Shown here: piece after piece, positions 63,005-64,000 of the stretch
Layout of the letters: each line of letters begins with the position of its first letter
How positions within the stretch are numbered: the first letter of the stretch is position 1
Source of the DNA: an uncultured Clostridia bacterium
GTDB taxonomy: Bacteria > Bacillota > Clostridia > Oscillospirales > Acutalibacteraceae
Length of the DNA: 64,000 bases
Direction: 5' to 3'
Assembly: GCA_947572385.1 (NCBI GenBank)
Contig: CANPBX010000009.1
Coordinates: 1 to 64,000, forward strand
The notes under the pieces: generated by a model
Databases searched by the model: none
What the model was told of the DNA's origin: nothing
Seen by the model: only the letters and a program-made list of their open reading frames with translations
Made by a program: the position numbers and the translations under genes

Positions 63005-64000
63005 ATGCCGGACATTATTACAACCGGAGAGCTTCTGATAGATTTCAGCCCGGTGAAGGCCCCGGGCGTGGAGAACGCCGTCTGCCCAAATCCCGGGGGA
63101 GCCCCCGGCAATGTTGCCGTACAGCTCTCAAGGCTTGGAGCCTCGGCGGGGTTTATCGGCAAGGTGGGCGACGACAGCTTCGGGCACACCCTTAAAGGCT
63201 GTCTTGAGGAAAACGGCGTGGACGTGGGCAATGTAGTAGTAGACAGGGACGTACGCACCACCCTTGCCTTCGTGCACCTGAACAGCAAGGGCGACCGCAG
63301 CTTCACCTTCTACCGGGACCCCGGCGCCGACACCCAGCTTCGTGAAAGCGAGGTTGACAAGTCCCTGATAAGCGGCTGCAAGCTCCTGCACTTTGGCTCC
63401 CTATCCCTCACCACCGAGCCCAGCCGCACCACCACCCTGAACCTGGTAAAGGAGGCCCGGGGCCTTGGCAGGATGATATCCTACGACCCCAACTGGCGCC
63501 CCGCCCTCTGGAAGGACGCAGAGGAGGGCATAGCCGCCATGGGCATAGGCCTTGAGCTCTGCCATGTGCTGAAAATATCCGAGGAGGAGCTCTCCCTGCT
63601 CACTGGCACAAACAGTATTGCCGAGGGCACAAAGGCTCTCCACCAGAAGGGCGTTATACTAGCCCTGGTGACCCTGGGGCCCGACGGCTGTGTGTCCTCC
63701 ATGAAGGGCCAGCTCCGGCACCACCCCACCTATGACGTGAAGGTAGTGGACACCACCGGCTCAGGGGACAGCTTCTGGGGGGCGTTTTTATCCCAGCTCA
63801 TCCAGAACGGCTACGATACCCCGGAGAAGCTGGGGTCCCTGGGCCAGGAGGAGCTTGCGGGCTTCTGCCGCTTCGCCAATGCCGCCGGTTCCATGTGCGC
63901 CTCAAAGCCCGGGGGCATCCCGGCTATTGCCGGGCGCGAGGACATACTGAGGTGTATGGAAGAGGTGGACGTGCTGGAGACCGGCTTCAGGCTCATGTAA
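63005..64000 (+). CDS. scrK: fructokinase, PfkB family
   Basis: Phosphorylates the fructose released by the preceding hydrolase; 331 residues, complete, with its TAA as the last three bases of the window. PfkB signatures are NPGGAPGNVAVQLSRLGASA near the N-terminus and VVDTTGSGDSFWGAFLSQL with the catalytic Asp near residue 258. GAAAGGAAA precedes ATG 63005. The sacA-scrK pairing is the usual sucrose-use module; no transporter gene is visible, but one could lie beyond the window. Confidence 0.93.
   Translation: MPDIITTGELLIDFSPVKAPGVENAVCPNPGGAPGNVAVQLSRLGASAGFIGKVGDDSFGHTLKGCLEENGVDVGNVVVDRDVRTTLAFVHLNSKGDRSFTFYRDPGADTQLRESEVDKSLISGCKLLHFGSLSLTTEPSRTTTLNLVKEARGLGRMISYDPNWRPALWKDAEEGIAAMGIGLELCHVLKISEEELSLLTGTNSIAEGTKALHQKGVILALVTLGPDGCVSSMKGQLRHHPTYDVKVVDTTGSGDSFWGAFLSQLIQNGYDTPEKLGSLGQEELAGFCRFANAAGSMCASKPGGIPAIAGREDILRCMEEVDVLETGFRLM

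Overview
This is a 64 kb piece of a GC-rich chromosome from an anaerobic Firmicute. The gene families point to class Clostridia, probably the gut-associated Oscillospirales (Ruminococcaceae/Acutalibacteraceae type): an Rnf complex, NhaC, SigA in a dnaG-rpoD operon, ATCase with a PyrI regulatory chain, a CarD regulator, SLH-domain surface protein, DUF6106 and DUF2087 proteins, and Gram-positive Shine-Dalgarno sites and sigma-A promoters. ATA, AGG and CTT codons are frequent despite the high GC. No phage, IS element, CRISPR array, tRNA or rRNA gene was recognised. This is mostly a core chromosomal segment.

Layout. 1-3.0 kb: rpoB (3' end beyond the window), reading leftward. 3.2-5.5 kb: a GNAT gene, a multi-hairpin repeat, an Rrf2 regulator and a PepSY lipoprotein. 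5.5-12.1 kb, leftward: rpoD, dnaG, a dGTPase-like HD protein, YigZ, DUF2087, rpmE, DUF1622 and a PHP phosphoesterase. 12.2-18.5 kb, rightward: an F-type ATP synthase operon with no separate delta gene; the delta C-terminal domain is fused to the N-terminus of alpha. 18.5-19.3 kb: an XRE repressor divergent from a small membrane protein, with paired operators. 19.3-30.6 kb, rightward: pyrB, a solute-binding lipoprotein, pyrI, addA, a GH2 beta-mannosidase homologue without its catalytic residues, and an EF-G/TetM-like GTPase fused to a YacP/Rae1-type nuclease. 30.6-36.4 kb, leftward: SPOUT methyltransferase, zinc alcohol dehydrogenase, CarD, zinc-ribbon membrane protein, MFS + GNAT, AraC. 36.4-40.3 kb: a chemoreceptor and two tandem GH25 proteins, one intact and one missing catalytic acids. 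40.4-42.5 kb: HxlR/nitroreductase pair and a GNAT-MarR fusion. 42.5-51.7 kb, leftward: HAD-CBS fusion, RNase M5-like Toprim protein, holA, and rnfCDGEAB with a decayed solute-binding-protein gene between rnfA and rnfB. 51.8-53.9 kb: XRE/zinc-ribbon regulator and an ECF sigma/anti-sigma/GGCT group. 54-64 kb: NhaC, GH29 fucosidase with an SLH/phosphodiester-glycosidase surface protein, alanine racemase, YfcE, DUF6106, and a sucrose hydrolase-fructokinase operon.

How it works together. Rnf (ferredoxin:NAD ion pump), the F-type ATPase and NhaC form an ion-cycling energy module. The replication and transcription core (rpoB, rpoD, dnaG, holA, addA) is spread through the window. Glycan use is represented by sacA-scrK and the fucosidase. 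The points most worth following up are the delta-alpha ATPase fusion, the GTPase-Rae1 fusion whose start codon is missing, two glycosidase-fold proteins that look catalytically dead, and a solute-binding-protein gene found twice inside operons for obligate complexes (pyrB/pyrI and rnfA/rnfB). All functions are assigned by reading the sequence and recalling families; no database search was run.
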